A stretch of 64,000 nt of DNA from an uncultured Prevotellaceae bacterium (lineage in GTDB: Bacteria > Bacteroidota > Bacteroidia > Bacteroidales > Bacteroidaceae). Position 1 is the first letter of the stretch. Every line of letters starts with the position of its first letter. The stretch is taken from contig ONJJ01000020.1 in NCBI GenBank assembly GCA_900318115.1, forward strand, positions 1 through 64,000, read 5' to 3'. The position numbers and the translations under genes are program-made. Below are positions 1 through 8,984 of this stretch, piece by piece. The notes beneath the pieces were generated by a model that saw only the letters and a program-made list of their open reading frames with translations, was not told the DNA's origin and searched no databases.

Positions 1-1
1 C

Positions 2-88
2 AATGCCCTTGATATGAGTGCCATCCGTAATAAACGGCAAGATGTGCTTGCGCCACTGGAAGAAGCATTAGGCGTAGTCATGCCATAG
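2..88. other. edge fragment, coding strand unresolved
   Basis: On the plus strand an open frame enters from the left edge and stops at TAG 86-88, giving 28 residues that end in ALGVVMP. On the minus strand one frame reads CFFQWRKHILPFITDG, which also looks protein-like (possibly transposase-like) but meets a stop just upstream. I cannot tell which strand is coding, or whether this is a decayed mobile-element remnant. Confidence 0.2.
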
Positions 89-319
89 CAAATCCCCTGA
101 GTATTTCTGCTTTCTTAGGGGCAAACACAACCGAGTTGTGAAGGAATATGAAACAGCAGTCCGTCTTTCCCAGGGTAATCGCAGTGAATCTGGTTTCCGT
201 AGTGCCCGATGTGCAGGTCGCTGCGAGAATGATGTTTATATCTTGATGGCTAATACCTCACGATGGAGGGCAGCCATGGTTATTTCTATGTCATCTTCAA
301 TGACATGTATGGGCATCAA
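89..319. other. non-coding or decayed stretch
   Basis: I see no supportable gene. The only longer frame on the plus strand (138-326) has no family-like features. Minus-strand frames are broken by stops. It may be the decayed tail of whatever lies left of the window. Confidence 0.3.
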
Positions 320-424
320 TCACTGACGTGATGTAGATGCTTTCTTCTTATCGTCGAAATGAAGTGCCGTAAACACGAAAAGTGCAGCAAACACAATCAT
401 TCCTAAAACAAAATACATTCCCAT
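320..424 (-). CDS. 34-residue single-span membrane protein
   Basis: This small frame starts with MGMYFVLG, continues as one hydrophobic helix of about 20 residues, and ends in a short charged tail (HFDDKKK) with TGA at 320-322. The layout is that of a single-pass inner-membrane peptide with its positive tail in the cytoplasm. It lies about 75 bp downstream of, and on the same strand as, another small membrane protein (501-722), so the two probably share the promoter near 770-795. No function is recognised. Support is the membrane-helix pattern and the operon position only; conservation in relatives would settle whether it is translated. Confidence 0.4.
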   Translation of the reverse strand: MGMYFVLGMIVFAALFVFTALHFDDKKKASTSRQ

Positions 425-500
425 ACTATTTCTTTTTTTTCTTGTTTTTCATACAATTGGATTCTTCGGACTTCATAAAATTCCTTTGCTCCTTATTGGG

Positions 501-722
501 TTAAGAGGGGACCTTGGTCACTGCCGAATTATTTGCTTGTTCCTGATCCATATCGGATTGTCTAAGAAGCAGATAGCCAAATAGTACACAAACTGAAAAA
601 GCAGCAAACGTCGTCCACAACAATCTTGTCTCTTCCATTCCCCTGAATAGGGTTGTAAGAGCAATGGCCGTCAATATATATTTGGCCAAATCCAGGAAAC
701 ATTTTCCGAACTCTTTCTTCAT
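501..722 (-). CDS. small two-helix membrane protein, DUF6722-like
   Basis: This is a 73-residue protein beginning MKKEFGKCFLDLAKYILTAI. It has two predicted membrane helices (about residues 10-30 and 36-57) and a polar tail. The MKKEFGKxxxDxAKYxxT start resembles the DUF6722 family of small Bacteroidota membrane proteins, recalled from memory. I start at 722 because the longer frame (to 920) runs back through the promoter; an in-frame ATG at 743 is a possible alternative. The promoter lies only about 40 bp upstream. It seems to form a two-gene unit with the 34-residue membrane protein. Role unknown. Confidence 0.6.
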   Translation of the reverse strand: MKKEFGKCFLDLAKYILTAIALTTLFRGMEETRLLWTTFAAFSVCVLFGYLLLRQSDMDQEQANNSAVTKVPS

Positions 723-764
723 CTGTGTATTAAATAACATCATGCCATCCGTTGAAACCACGCC

Positions 765-795
765 GCAAAGATAGGGAGTTTCTCGCGAATGGCAA
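765..795 (-). promoter_or_regulatory. Bacteroidota promoter for the small membrane proteins
   Basis: On the minus strand TATCTTTGC (765-773) matches the -7 form TAnnTTTGC. TTG (793-795) lies 19 bp upstream as the -33 element. It drives the gene starting at 722 or 743. Confidence 0.65.
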
Positions 796-878
796 AGAAA
801 GTCACTGAAAAAGTGCGGGCGGGAAACAAAAAAAAGGAGCAGAATCGACCTGCTGGAAGGAGAAAAGAGGTGATTTAT

Positions 879-910
879 TTGGTGGAGCGAAGGAAAATGT
901 GTTACTTTGC
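879..910 (+). promoter_or_regulatory. Bacteroidota promoter for the GH92 gene
   Basis: TTG (879-881) is followed after 20 bp by TTACTTTGC (902-910), a near match to TAnnTTTGC. The leader to the ATG at 937 would be about 20 nt. Confidence 0.55.
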
Positions 911-936
911 TGTGAAACAAGAACTAATTGCCATCT

Positions 937-3228
937 ATGAAAACAAAAAACATCCTTTTAGCCATCGCTACAGCGCTGTGCGCCACGAGCTTACAGGCCG
1001 AAGCCCAAAATTCAGGAAGCAAGGTGGAAGGCGCGGACTACACGGTGTTCGTGAACCCCTTCATCGGCACTCAGACCGACGAGACGGGTGCACTGAGCGG
1101 CAGTACGTTCCCCGGCGCCACGATGCCGCAGGGCATGGTGCAGCTGAGTCCCGAAACGGAGAACATGGTGACGTGGGATCCCTGCTCGGGCTACGACTAC
1201 AACAAGGACCGCATCTACGGCTTCACGCACACCCACCTGAGCGGCACCGGTTGCACGGATCTCATCGACGTCAGCCTGATGCCCCTGAGCTCCGAGGTGA
1301 CGCCAGAGCTGCTGCAAGCCGCCGACTTCAGCCAGACCTACAGCCATGAGGCCGAGGCGGCACGGCCGGGATACTACATGGTACAGCTGCAGGAGAGCGG
1401 CGTGCGCGTGGAACTGAGCGCCACCACGCGCACGGGTGTACATCTTTATACCTTCCCAGCTGGCCGTCCGCAAAGCGTGGTGCTGGACCTGAACCGAGGC
1501 ACCTACCGCGGCGAAGCCTACTACTCGGGACGCCGCACCTACGACATCATCCAGAGCCAGCTGCGCATCGTGGACAATCGCACCATCGAGGGCTACCGCG
1601 TCATCACGGGGTGGGCCAAGTTGCGCAAGGTCTATTTCCGTGCTGAGTTCTCGCGCCCCTTCCACAGCCGCCTGCTGATGGACGGCGGGCGCAACGCAGG
1701 AGGGAGCGACGTGGTGAACGGGCGGTGCCTGCGTGCGGCCCTCACCTTCGATCCGCAGGAGGACGAGCAGTTGACCGTGAAGGTTGCCATATCGCCCGTG
1801 GACGCACAAGGTGCCCGCCAGAATATGTTGGCAGAGGCTGCCAGCTGGAACTTCGGCGACTACACCCGAGCAGCCCACGACACCTGGCAGCGAGAGCTGC
1901 AACGCATTGACATCGAAGGCACAGACGAGCAGAAGACCATCTTCTATACAGGGTTGTACCACGTGCTGATGCAACCCAACACGATGAGCGACGTCGATGG
2001 CCGCTACATGGACACGAACTTCGAAATCAAGCAGCTCGATGGCGGACAGCGTCCGGCGGTGTCCTCATCGAGTACCCCACAGGCCTACCACAGCACGTTC
2101 AGCCTCTGGGACACCTTCCGCGCCGCCCACCCGCTGTACACCCTCATCGCACCCGACATCGCCGCCCAGTTTGTGCGCGACATGGTGCTGCACCACGAGA
2201 CCTACGGCTACCTGCCCATCTGGGACCTCTGGGGACAGGACAACTACTGCATGATCGGCAACCATGCCATCCCCGTGCTGGCCGACGCCATCCTGGCCGA
2301 ACTGCCCGGAGTGGACGTCGAGGCAGCCTACCGCGCTATGGTAGAAAGCAGCACACGCAGCCATCCCAACTCACCCTTCGAGGTATGGGAACAATATGGC
2401 TATATGCCTCAGACCCTGCAGAATACCAGCGTCAGCATCACCATGGAACAGGCGTTCGACGATGCCTGTGTGGCGGCCGTGGCAAAGAAATTAGGCCGGC
2501 AGGAAGACTACGAGCGTTTCCACCGCCGGAGCCTGTTCTACCGCAACCTCTTCGACCCCGCCACAGGATTCTTCCGCCCCAAGGATGAGAAGGGGCAGTG
2601 GCTGTCAGACTTCGACCCTCTGAGCTACGAGCAACCTTGCTTCGTGGAAGGAAATGCCTGGCAGTATATGTGGTTTGTGCCCCACGATCCGGAGGGACTC
2701 ATCAACCTCTTCGGCTCGAAAGAAGCTTTCCTGAAGAAGCTGGATGAGAACTTCGCCCTCACCGCCACCAGCGGAGAGGTCAACGGCAACGCCAGCGGAT
2801 TCATCGGGCAGTACGCCCACGGCAACGAACCCAGCCACCACACGGTGTACCTCTATAATTTTGCGGGCAAGCCCGCGCGCACGCAAGAGTTGGTGGAGCT
2901 GGTGCGCAGCAGTTTCTACCGCGCCACTCCCTGCGGCTATGCCGGCAACGACGACTGCGGCCAGATGTCCGCCTGGTACATCTTTTCCTCGCTGGGTTTC
3001 TACCCCTTCCACGCCGGTTCCGCCACCTATGTCATCGGCACTCCTCTCTTCCGCCGTGCCGTGCTACATCTGGCAGGCGGCAAGGATTTCGTCATCTCGG
3101 CTCCCAACAAGACGCCCGGCCGCATCCACGTCAAGCGTGTGCGACTGAACGGCAAGCCCCTGCCTGACCTGACGCTGACACATCAGCAGCTTATGGCGGG
3201 AGGAACGTTGGAGTTCATCCTGAAGTAG
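937..3228 (+). CDS. GH92 family alpha-mannosidase, exported
   Basis: The product is a 763-residue exo-alpha-mannosidase of glycoside hydrolase family 92, expected to trim alpha-linked mannose from N-glycans or mannans. The N-terminus is a signal peptide (MKTKNILLAIATALCATSLQ). The mature protein opens with the family start FVNPFIGTQ, followed by FPGATMPQGMVQLSP, GFTHTHLSGTGC, the (alpha/alpha)6 domain containing WDTFRAAHPLYTL, GNEPSHH, and the late YAGNDDCGQMSAWY motif. Length is normal for the family. I chose ATG 937 over TTG 928 because the signal peptide begins there. The GH20 gene follows 102 bp later on the same strand, so the pair probably acts together on host or dietary glycoproteins. 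Confidence 0.95.
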   Translation: MKTKNILLAIATALCATSLQAEAQNSGSKVEGADYTVFVNPFIGTQTDETGALSGSTFPGATMPQGMVQLSPETENMVTWDPCSGYDYNKDRIYGFTHTHLSGTGCTDLIDVSLMPLSSEVTPELLQAADFSQTYSHEAEAARPGYYMVQLQESGVRVELSATTRTGVHLYTFPAGRPQSVVLDLNRGTYRGEAYYSGRRTYDIIQSQLRIVDNRTIEGYRVITGWAKLRKVYFRAEFSRPFHSRLLMDGGRNAGGSDVVNGRCLRAALTFDPQEDEQLTVKVAISPVDAQGARQNMLAEAASWNFGDYTRAAHDTWQRELQRIDIEGTDEQKTIFYTGLYHVLMQPNTMSDVDGRYMDTNFEIKQLDGGQRPAVSSSSTPQAYHSTFSLWDTFRAAHPLYTLIAPDIAAQFVRDMVLHHETYGYLPIWDLWGQDNYCMIGNHAIPVLADAILAELPGVDVEAAYRAMVESSTRSHPNSPFEVWEQYGYMPQTLQNTSVSITMEQAFDDACVAAVAKKLGRQEDYERFHRRSLFYRNLFDPATGFFRPKDEKGQWLSDFDPLSYEQPCFVEGNAWQYMWFVPHDPEGLINLFGSKEAFLKKLDENFALTATSGEVNGNASGFIGQYAHGNEPSHHTVYLYNFAGKPARTQELVELVRSSFYRATPCGYAGNDDCGQMSAWYIFSSLGFYPFHAGSATYVIGTPLFRRAVLHLAGGKDFVISAPNKTPGRIHVKRVRLNGKPLPDLTLTHQQLMAGGTLEFILK
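2853..2885 (+). repeat. possible AT-to-CGCGCG element in the GH92 gene
   Basis: CTCTATAATTTTGCGGGCAA continues as GCCCGCGCGCACGC. It encodes the conserved family segment YLYNFAGKPART, so it may be coincidental. Weak member of the set. Confidence 0.25.
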
Positions 3229-3330
3229 TTCATCAAGGACTCTTGTTTCACAACATATCAGACGAATTGCACAAAGAATAAACTGCAAAAAAGCCCGTAC
3301 AGCCAGACAGGATAAAAGCCTAAATAACCT

Positions 3331-5328
3331 ATGAAACTCAGAACATTACTCTGCTTTGTCTGCGTCCTCGCCTTAGGACGCATGAGCGCACAGCCCCTGT
3401 GCGTACCCTCCGTCCAACAGATCCGGGAATCCTCGGGCTGTGTCGATGCCTCCTCTTTCAGCAGCGTAGGCTATGACCACGCCTCGCTGCAAACCGCTGC
3501 CGACTACCTGAACCGCGCCTGGTCAAACACAAATGGCGCCACGCAGCAGAAGAAAGGTGCTCCGGGCACCATCTTCCTCACGCTGAAACCCGTCAAGGGA
3601 CTGGGCGACGAGGGCTACCGACTGACCATCGGTCCGAAGGGCATCACCATCCAGGCCTCCACGCCGCGCGGAGCACTGTGGGGCGCGCAGACCCTGCTGC
3701 AGATGCGAGCCACTCTTCCACCCTCTCCGCAAGGCGGGAAGCAGCTGCCCTGCCTGACCATCAGCGACCAGCCCGACTATCCCATCCGCGGCTTCATGCT
3801 CGATGCGGGACGCAAGTTCTTCCCCATGGACTACCTCTACTCGCTGGTCAACGTGATGTCGTTCTACAAGATGAACACGCTGCAGCTGCACCTGAATGAC
3901 AACGGCTTCAAGGACCAGTTCAACAACGACTGGAACCAGACCTACGCCGCCTTCCGCATGGAGAGCGACCTCTTCCCCGGCCTCACGGCCATCGACGGCA
4001 GCTACACGAAGCAGGAGATGCGCGAGTTCATACGCTACGCCGCATCAATGGGTGTGGAGATCATCCCCGAGTTCGACACACCGGCCCACAGCCTCGCCTT
4101 CACCCACTTCCGGCCCTCGCTGGCCAGTGAGGAGTTCGGCGCCGACCACCTGAACCTGCGCAACCCCGCCATCATTCCCTTCCTCGACAGCCTCTATGCG
4201 GAATACCTCGGCGGACCGGATCCCGTGTTCTGCGGACCGCGATTTCATATCGGCACGGACGAATACAGCAACCGCGACTCCGCCATCTGCGAACGCTTCC
4301 GCGAGCTGATCGTCCACCTGTGCAACATCGTCAAGAGCTACGGCAAGCAGCCTGTCTTCTGGGGGTCGCTGACCCATGCCAAGGGCGTGACGCCCGTGCC
4401 GTCCGATGGCGTGTGGATGAGCCTCTGGTACAATGGATATGCCGATCCCGTGGAGATGCGCAAACAGGGCTTCCACATGATCTGCATCCCCGACAACCAG
4501 GTCTATATCGTGCCAGCTGCGGGTTACTACTACGACTACCTGAACATTAAAAACCTCTTCCAGCACTGGAAGCCGTCGCACATCAGCAACAAACACTTCG
4601 CGCACCGGGATCCCCTCATCGTGGGCGGTATGTTTGCCGTCTGGAACGACATGATCCGGAACGGCATCTCCGTGGGCGACTGCCACGACCGCATCCTGCC
4701 TGCCATGCAGGTCATCGCCGAGAAATGCTGGAACGCCATGCGCGACAGCAGCGATGTAGCCTGGGAGCAGTGGCAAGCCGTGGCCCGGAAGCTCGACGAC
4801 GGTCCCCTGGCCGACGAGATCGGGCGCAAGAGCTGTGCAGAGTTGGCAGAACTGAAGCCCGGCACCTCACTCGCAGGAGTCCTCCAGGCAGGCTATACAC
4901 CTTACAGTCGTCAACGGCCGGAAGGTGCCGTCTGCCAGATGGGCTATCCCTACTCCGTGGAGTTCACCATCGACTGGCAGGAGGAGGCTCCCGGCACCGT
5001 GCTGCTGAGCAGTCCCCGCAGCACATTCTACCTCTCCGACCCCATCCGCGGCATGATCGGATTCAGCCGCGACGGCTACCTCTTTACCTTCAAATACCGG
5101 GGTCGTGCAGGGCGCCGCGAGACGCTGCGCATCGAGGGCGACAAACAGGGTACGTCGCTCTACGCCGACGGGCGCCTCGTGGAGCGCCTCGACCCCGACG
5201 TGGCCTACCGGTCCAACGAGAAAAAGGAAACTTACAAGGTGATGCGCACTCTCGTCTTCCCCCTACAGCAGACCGGTGCCTTCCACAGCCGCATCACCCA
5301 CTTCAGCGCCCGAAGGCAGACGCCCTGA
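3331..5328 (+). CDS. GH20 family beta-N-acetylhexosaminidase, exported
   Basis: This 665-residue protein is predicted to release terminal beta-GlcNAc or GalNAc. After a signal peptide (residues 1-20) there is a GH20b-type alpha/beta domain, then the TIM-barrel catalytic domain starting at YPIRGFMLDAGRKF. KMNTLQLHLNDN and IIPEFDTPAHS follow, and the catalytic acid pair is Asp310-Glu311 in FHIGTDEY. Most relatives read HxGGDE, so the Gly-Thr here is a mild variation that keeps both catalytic acids. The last 150 residues resemble a concanavalin/LamG-like beta-sandwich. It lies downstream of the GH92 gene and is probably co-transcribed with it; a hairpin follows at 5433-5461. Confidence 0.93.
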   Translation: MKLRTLLCFVCVLALGRMSAQPLCVPSVQQIRESSGCVDASSFSSVGYDHASLQTAADYLNRAWSNTNGATQQKKGAPGTIFLTLKPVKGLGDEGYRLTIGPKGITIQASTPRGALWGAQTLLQMRATLPPSPQGGKQLPCLTISDQPDYPIRGFMLDAGRKFFPMDYLYSLVNVMSFYKMNTLQLHLNDNGFKDQFNNDWNQTYAAFRMESDLFPGLTAIDGSYTKQEMREFIRYAASMGVEIIPEFDTPAHSLAFTHFRPSLASEEFGADHLNLRNPAIIPFLDSLYAEYLGGPDPVFCGPRFHIGTDEYSNRDSAICERFRELIVHLCNIVKSYGKQPVFWGSLTHAKGVTPVPSDGVWMSLWYNGYADPVEMRKQGFHMICIPDNQVYIVPAAGYYYDYLNIKNLFQHWKPSHISNKHFAHRDPLIVGGMFAVWNDMIRNGISVGDCHDRILPAMQVIAEKCWNAMRDSSDVAWEQWQAVARKLDDGPLADEIGRKSCAELAELKPGTSLAGVLQAGYTPYSRQRPEGAVCQMGYPYSVEFTIDWQEEAPGTVLLSSPRSTFYLSDPIRGMIGFSRDGYLFTFKYRGRAGRRETLRIEGDKQGTSLYADGRLVERLDPDVAYRSNEKKETYKVMRTLVFPLQQTGAFHSRITHFSARRQTP

Positions 5329-5432
5329 ACGGCTGGTCCCACGAGCCTGTGACAGGGTATTCTACCCCTATCGCTCTTGAGGCCGAGATCTGATATTTCC
5401 TGACGGACGTTTCGGTCAATAAACAAGAACAA

Positions 5433-5461
5433 TTGCCTGATCTCCTTTCGAGACCAGGCAA
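5433..5461 (+). terminator. hairpin between convergent genes
   Basis: The stem TTGCCTG/CAGGCAA (5433-5439, 5455-5461) continues inward through TCTC/GAGA after one mismatch. It sits between the convergent GH20 and GH43 genes. The U-tract is poor, so termination is likely but not certain. Confidence 0.45.
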
Positions 5462-5530
5462 CTTTCGTATCGCACTCAGGCTGGCTTACGTGCCGAGGCA
5501 TCCGCCATTGCGGGATGATTCAGCAGGCGC

Positions 5531-7603
5531 TCAGTTGATGAGGAAAATCTTCTGCCGGCCGCGATAGGTGGCACGCACGGTGGCACGACCATCGACGACG
5601 GGGCTGACCTGGAACGTCACGCCGGGGTCGCTGGAAGTGGCCTTCAGTTCGGAGCCGGCCCGCAGCAGGCCATAGACCTGATAGCGGTTGCACTCCGTGT
5701 AGCCATTGGCATTGGTGCTGTAGATAGGCGTGGCGGGAATGTTCAGGCGCTGGCCATCGACGGTGATGATGACCTCGGGCGCAGAGTAGGCCATGGGGCT
5801 GTCGGGGATGTTCACGGCGCCGTTCTTGCCGAAGGCGATTCCGTGGAGGTCGAAGAGGCCCCGCGGGCGCTGGGGTTGCTGGCGGCGTCCCCACTGCTGA
5901 CGTCCCTGCTGCTGAGGTTCCTCGACCTCCGGACCTTCGGCAACGAGGTAGATGGCGTGCTTGCCCGTGAGGCCTTCCACGGCCTCAGCCTTCGTGCTGA
6001 AGACCCGTGGCTCGCGCGGAGCATCGGCAGGAATATCTATGACGGCGATCTCACGGCCCTGCCAAGTTGTGTTGGCGTAGGGGCCATCGAGCATCACATG
6101 AATCTTGAATGCGCCGTGGCCGCCGGGGGTGAGCAGTAGGCTGAGCTGTGTGTGGTTGCCGGGCTTCGTACCTTCGAAGGCAGGCACACCCTTTTGCGTC
6201 TGTTCCAGACCGCCGAAGCCGAAGTACTTGAAGCCCACGATGCCGCCGTTCTTGATGCCCGCCAGGTCCATGTGATTGCGCCACACATCGTGGTTGTCCT
6301 GCATCCATTCATTAGAGCCAGGACCGCTCATGTAGCATGCGATGCCCGCGCTATAATACTGATAAGGTGGCAAGCCGAAGATCTGGAAGCCCTCGCTGGT
6401 TACCTCGGCACCCGTGTACTCGTTGCCGTCAGCAGCCTTTGCGGTCCACTGGTTGTTGGCAGTGAAGGGGTCGTAGGCGGTGATGCGCACCTGTCCGCCC
6501 TTGGCCACCGCTTTCTTGTCCCACTCAATCTTCACGGGAGCCACCATCGGTTGGCGGGCATTGCCGAAGCCGCGGGGAGGACGATGGTAGAACACGTACC
6601 ACTGGCCGTTGATCTCCTGCAGCGAGCCGTGGGTGTTGTGGGCGGCATTGGAGGTGACGAGCCGGGAACCGTCTTCACTGAGCACCACGCCACGGCTATC
6701 GACGAGCACGCCGCCAGAGCGCCAAGGCCCCAGGGGCGAGTCGCCATAGGCATAGCGCAAGGCAGAGTTCGTGTTGCCCAAGCCGTATTCCTTGCCGCTG
6801 TAGCCCGAGAAGACCATCACGTACTTGTTGCCCACCTGACGAATACTGCTGGCTTCGAAGAAATTGAAGTCCAACGGGTTCTGCCCCTGATAGAGGGCGG
6901 GATAGGTGGAGCCTTCCTTGTCCAGCAGACGGCCATCGGCAGAGCAGGCAGGGATGAACGGGTCTATCAGTTCCGTGCCGGGACGTTTGCTGTACATCGT
7001 GTTCTGGTCCAACTGGCAGGCCGTGCTGTGCTGGAAGCCGTAGAAGACGTAGGCACGGAAGCCCTTGTCGAAGTCCTTATCCTTCTTGTCGGTGATGTTC
7101 TCAATGAACACCGACGGGTCGAAGTCAATCAGCGAACCTTCCACACAACGGGTGCCTTCGGCATTCAGGTTCACGGGGGTGAAGGGGCCGTCGGGGCGGT
7201 CGCTCTTGCAGACCATGGCAACGCGTCCCCATCCGCGGGAGTGCGGATAGAGCCAATAGGTCTTCTTGCCGGTGGCTTTGTCCCTGACTTCCACGAGGTC
7301 GGGAGCATACATCGTATCCCACTGGCCACCCGTGAACCAGGTGAAGATGGGACCTTCGTCGCGCCACTGCGTCAGGTCCTCGACGGGAGCTGACCACATA
7401 CGGATGTCTGGACCACAGTAGGCGGTGTTGGTAACGTCGTGGGAGCCAATGATGTAGGCACGGAACTTGCCTGGCTGGTCGGGGTCCTCGAAGACACGCG
7501 GCTCGCCATCGGGAAGGTGTTCCCACAGGGGAAGATAGGGGTTCTGGGCACGGCCGGCAACTGCCAGTGCGACGAAGGTTAGCAGGAGGAAGAAACGATT
7601 CAT
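5531..7603 (-). CDS. GH43 family glycosidase with carbohydrate-binding C-terminus
   Basis: A 690-residue secreted protein with signal peptide MNRFFLLLTFVALAVAGRAQ. Residues 21 to about 350 form a GH43-type five-bladed propeller: NPYLPLWEHLPDGEPRVFED opens the first blade with its general-base Asp region, then IIGSHD, MYAPDLVE and FNFFEASSIR carrying the probable acid Glu. The later part (roughly 390-560) resembles a CBM6-type module of the kind that usually follows these enzymes, with a Q/R-rich linker (about 570-590) and a final beta-rich domain. Family members act on arabinose, xylose or galactose linkages; the substrate cannot be read here. It is monocistronic and converges on GH20. Confidence 0.85.
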   Translation of the reverse strand: MNRFFLLLTFVALAVAGRAQNPYLPLWEHLPDGEPRVFEDPDQPGKFRAYIIGSHDVTNTAYCGPDIRMWSAPVEDLTQWRDEGPIFTWFTGGQWDTMYAPDLVEVRDKATGKKTYWLYPHSRGWGRVAMVCKSDRPDGPFTPVNLNAEGTRCVEGSLIDFDPSVFIENITDKKDKDFDKGFRAYVFYGFQHSTACQLDQNTMYSKRPGTELIDPFIPACSADGRLLDKEGSTYPALYQGQNPLDFNFFEASSIRQVGNKYVMVFSGYSGKEYGLGNTNSALRYAYGDSPLGPWRSGGVLVDSRGVVLSEDGSRLVTSNAAHNTHGSLQEINGQWYVFYHRPPRGFGNARQPMVAPVKIEWDKKAVAKGGQVRITAYDPFTANNQWTAKAADGNEYTGAEVTSEGFQIFGLPPYQYYSAGIACYMSGPGSNEWMQDNHDVWRNHMDLAGIKNGGIVGFKYFGFGGLEQTQKGVPAFEGTKPGNHTQLSLLLTPGGHGAFKIHVMLDGPYANTTWQGREIAVIDIPADAPREPRVFSTKAEAVEGLTGKHAIYLVAEGPEVEEPQQQGRQQWGRRQQPQRPRGLFDLHGIAFGKNGAVNIPDSPMAYSAPEVIITVDGQRLNIPATPIYSTNANGYTECNRYQVYGLLRAGSELKATSSDPGVTFQVSPVVDGRATVRATYRGRQKIFLIN

Positions 7604-7680
7604 GACAATTAACGATTAACGATTCTGAACTAACTATTGAATAGAGGATTAAGGATGGACTCACGAAGTGATTTTGCGCT

Positions 7681-7689
7681 GCAAAGGTA
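7681..7689 (-). promoter_or_regulatory. -7 promoter element for the GH43 gene
   Basis: TACCTTTGC on the minus strand is an exact TAnnTTTGC match, giving a leader of about 70 nt. I see no clear TTG at the expected -33 position. Confidence 0.5.
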
Positions 7690-7739
7690 TGGTTTTTCAT
7701 AGAAACAGACTTCCTCTGATGTTTTCTTTTCATATAATT

Positions 7740-7771
7740 TTGTTTCAAAAACGCTTTTTTACTATCTTTGC
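7740..7771 (+). promoter_or_regulatory. Bacteroidota promoter for the acyltransferase gene
   Basis: TTG (7740-7742), 20 bp, then TATCTTTGC (7763-7771). This sits 19 bp before the ATG at 7791 and fixes that start over the longer frame that begins at 7668. Confidence 0.7.
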
Positions 7772-7790
7772 CCACGAAAAACCAATCTCA

Positions 7791-8954
7791 ATGAACACAA
7801 TGAATACAGAGAACCGCATTATCTGGCTGGACTGGCTACGTGTGTGTGCCTGCCTGATGGTCATGGTAGTCCACTCCACGGAGCCGTTCTATCTGGGCGG
7901 CCAGGGTGCCCGCATCCTCACGGCCACCGATGCCTTCTGGGCCTCGTTCTCCGACAGCTTCATGCGCGCGTGCGTACCTTTATTTGTCATTACCAGCAGT
8001 TACCTGCTGTTCCCCCTGAGAATGTCCACTGGAGCCTTCTTCCGTCGGCGATTGAGCCGTCTGCTGGTACCCTTTGTGCTATGGACCCTGGTCTATGCAC
8101 TGATGTGGGGCGACCCGGTCCGTAATCTGAAGGGGCTGCTGCTGAACTTCAACTACGCTGCCGGGCACCTCTGGTTTGTCTATATGCTTTTGGGTGTCTA
8201 TCTGCTGATGCCGCTGCTCTCGCCATGGGCTGAGCGAGTGGGCAAGAGAGAGCTGCAGGGTTACCTCGGCGTGTGGTGTCTGACGCTGTTCATCCCCTTC
8301 ATCCGCGAGTGGGCCTCAGGCGGCGAGGTGCCGGTCATCCATGGCCCGACGGGCATCCCCAATCCTGCAGCCTACCCCCTGTGGGGCGAGGCGAGTTGGA
8401 ACGGATATGGCACGTTCTACTATGTCAGCGGTTTCATCGGCTACCTGCTGTTAGGGCTGTATTTCCGCAAGTTCGTGCCCGAACTGTCGTGGCGCCGGAC
8501 GCTGACCATCGGTCTGCCGGTGTGGTTGCTGGGCTTTGTGATCTGCTTCGGCGGTTTCCTCTTGCGCGTGTTCCAGACGGCAGATTCCTTCCCCCTCGAA
8601 GGGCCGGTGGACTATGCCGTAGGCTGGGAGACTCCTTGGTACAACGACACCATGGGCGTGGCGCTGATGGCCGTCGGATGGGTGATGCTCTTCCGCAAGT
8701 TCAAGGCTTCGAGCCGCACACTTGTGGCCGTTTCCAAGGCCAGCTATGGAATGTACCTCTGCCACATGATCGTCCTGGCACAAGCCTCGGAAATGATCAG
8801 CACCTGGATTGGCCGGGGCGCTGAAGGAAGCCTGGGCTTCTGGAGCACGCCCGCAGAGATACTGCTCACCGCGCTCACCACCTTCGTCATCACTGCCGTC
8901 GCCTGCACGCTCATCCAGCGGATTCCGAGGGTCGGGAAGTGGATTGTAGGATGA
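7791..8954 (+). CDS. acyltransferase-3 family integral membrane protein
   Basis: This 387-residue polytopic protein belongs to the acyltransferase 3 (OatA/NodX/WecH-like) family, which transfers acyl groups, often acetyl, to sugars of surface polysaccharides at the inner membrane. Typical marks are the N-terminal RIIWLDWLRVCACLMVMVVH with its catalytic-type His in the first helix, VPLFVITSSYLLF with RRRLSRLLVPFVLWT, and AAGHLWFVYMLLGVYLLMPL. About ten membrane helices are expected. The start at 7791 is set by the promoter just upstream. A second, unrelated acyltransferase gene follows 30 bp later, so the two look like an operon for modifying a glycan. Substrate unknown. Confidence 0.88.
   Translation: MNTMNTENRIIWLDWLRVCACLMVMVVHSTEPFYLGGQGARILTATDAFWASFSDSFMRACVPLFVITSSYLLFPLRMSTGAFFRRRLSRLLVPFVLWTLVYALMWGDPVRNLKGLLLNFNYAAGHLWFVYMLLGVYLLMPLLSPWAERVGKRELQGYLGVWCLTLFIPFIREWASGGEVPVIHGPTGIPNPAAYPLWGEASWNGYGTFYYVSGFIGYLLLGLYFRKFVPELSWRRTLTIGLPVWLLGFVICFGGFLLRVFQTADSFPLEGPVDYAVGWETPWYNDTMGVALMAVGWVMLFRKFKASSRTLVAVSKASYGMYLCHMIVLAQASEMISTWIGRGAEGSLGFWSTPAEILLTALTTFVITAVACTLIQRIPRVGKWIVG
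7961..7990 (-). repeat. AT-to-CGCGCG element, copy in the acyltransferase gene
   Basis: Read on the minus strand, an AT-rich run (ACAAATAAA) leads into GGTACGCACGCGCGC. It lies antisense inside the acyltransferase gene, under FMRACVPLFV. It is one of about eight similar elements in the window (see findings). Confidence 0.45.
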
Positions 8955-8984
8955 CAAATCCGAACTTAAGCAAAGCTATTGATC

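Noticed and set aside
138-326. 62-residue plus-strand frame near the left edge
   Set aside because: No promoter, no motif and poor codon pattern; more likely decayed or non-coding sequence.
789-1349. 186-residue plus-strand frame overlapping the GH92 start
   Set aside because: Arg/His-rich out-of-frame reading of the GH92 gene that begins upstream of its promoter.
6152-7393. 413-residue plus-strand frame opposite the GH43 gene
   Set aside because: An antisense shadow of GC-rich coding DNA; no start region, no motif, and GH43 motifs are clear on the minus strand.
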